From: DATGPD01 sp041398565
Lineage (GTDB): Bacteria > Planctomycetota > UBA1135 > UBA2386
NCBI GenBank assembly: GCA_041398565.1
Contig: JAWKUN010000002.1
Span: 124,001 to 188,000, forward strand
Length of the DNA: 64,000 bases
Direction of reading: 5' to 3'
Shown here: in pieces, positions 63,880 through 64,000 of the stretch
Layout of the letters: every line of letters begins with the position of its first letter
How positions within the stretch are numbered: position 1 is the stretch's first letter
Program-made: the position numbers and the translations under genes
The notes under the pieces: generated by a model
Seen by the model: the letters and a program-made list of their open reading frames with translations, nothing else
What the model was told of the DNA's origin: nothing
Database searches by the model: none

Positions 63880-63900
63880 CCGCGGCGCTTCGCGCCGCGG
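63880..63900. terminator. Perfect 9-base hairpin between convergent genes
   Basis: CCGCGGCGC, a TTC loop and GCGCCGCGG lie directly after the deaminase stop and before the stop of the leftward gene at 63917. It is likely a bidirectional terminator. Confidence 0.6.
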
Positions 63901-63916
63901 AGGCTTCGGTGTCGTC

Positions 63917-64000
63917 TCAGCGCGGTGGCGCGCCGGACTCGCGGCTCTTGCGCAAGGCGCGTTGGCCGGCGGCGAAGCGCACCAGGTGTTCGAAGGCGAG
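63917..64000 (-). CDS. 3' end of a leftward gene running off the right edge
   Basis: An open minus-strand frame of 27 codons ends at a TGA (63917-63919), reading LAFEHLVRFAAGQRALRKSR near its end. Codon use fits the neighbours and a terminator hairpin lies just beyond the stop. The 5' part is outside the window, so the product cannot be named. Confidence 0.5.
   Translation of the reverse strand, partial: LAFEHLVRFAAGQRALRKSRESGAPPR

Overview
The window looks like a stretch of chromosome from a high-GC bacterium of the phylum Planctomycetota. This is inferred from gene content, not from rRNA or any marker-gene search. Supporting traits are several ECF sigma factors (one divergent from a 1,047-residue Ser/Thr kinase with a tail of helical repeats), large secreted beta-rich proteins, TMTC-like membrane/TPR proteins, Tat-exported Gfo/Idh/MocA and TIM-barrel sugar-type enzymes, DUF1570-like peptidases and sparse operons. 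Most of the window is strongly GC-biased in third codon positions, so very long antisense open frames are common and meaningless. No rRNA, tRNA or CRISPR array was seen.

Bases 1-4700 (minus strand) stand out. They look less GC-rich and form one compact leftward unit: an ECF-type sigma factor, an exported 12-cysteine protein, a membrane-anchored beta-rich protein, a MauE-like four-helix membrane protein, a second 12-cysteine protein and a second anchored beta-rich protein that runs off the left edge. The 12-Cys plus anchored-protein pair is therefore present twice, with a putative thiol-redox membrane protein between the copies. I do not recognise this as a described system and consider it the most interesting part of the window. 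It is bordered on the right by a decayed ISKra4-type transposase (about 4990-5745) that carries an inserted tandem 17-bp repeat.

6000-13430: a secreted ricin-type lectin, a HEAT-repeat protein, a membrane-anchored pseudo-peptidase, endonuclease III and a GT-C/TPR membrane protein. 13600-19060: a sigma-54-activator-like regulator with a decayed Walker A and no GAFTGA, divergent from isoleucyl-tRNA synthetase. 19100-32050: a seven-bladed propeller protein, two secreted beta-rich proteins, the kinase/ECF divergent pair, an 80-bp tandem structured repeat, a TPR-metallopeptidase, a small lipoprotein and a hydroxypyruvate-isomerase-like protein.

32200-45270: a Tat-exported oxidoreductase, an ACT protein, an M48 lipoprotein, a TPMT-like methyltransferase, PyrD, a GNAT enzyme, a GH114-like lipoprotein, a large helical protein coupled to a J-like protein without HPD, and a thiolase coupled to a single-chain aconitase-family enzyme with the swivel domain first. 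45870-64000: a LamG/esterase protein, a PilZ protein, a DUF2058 protein, secreted proteins, PNPase, a third ECF sigma factor, an APH-fold kinase, a pentaheme cytochrome c, a DUF4388 protein, a WaaP-like kinase fused to a methyltransferase, a subtilase with Glu at the usual Asp position, adenosine deaminase and the last codons of one more gene.

Cooperation between neighbours is most credible where genes overlap or nearly touch: the left cluster, 39337-42038, 42099-45268, 49019-50064 and 34882-36542. Elsewhere the genes appear to be single units separated by convergent hairpins or divergent promoter regions.
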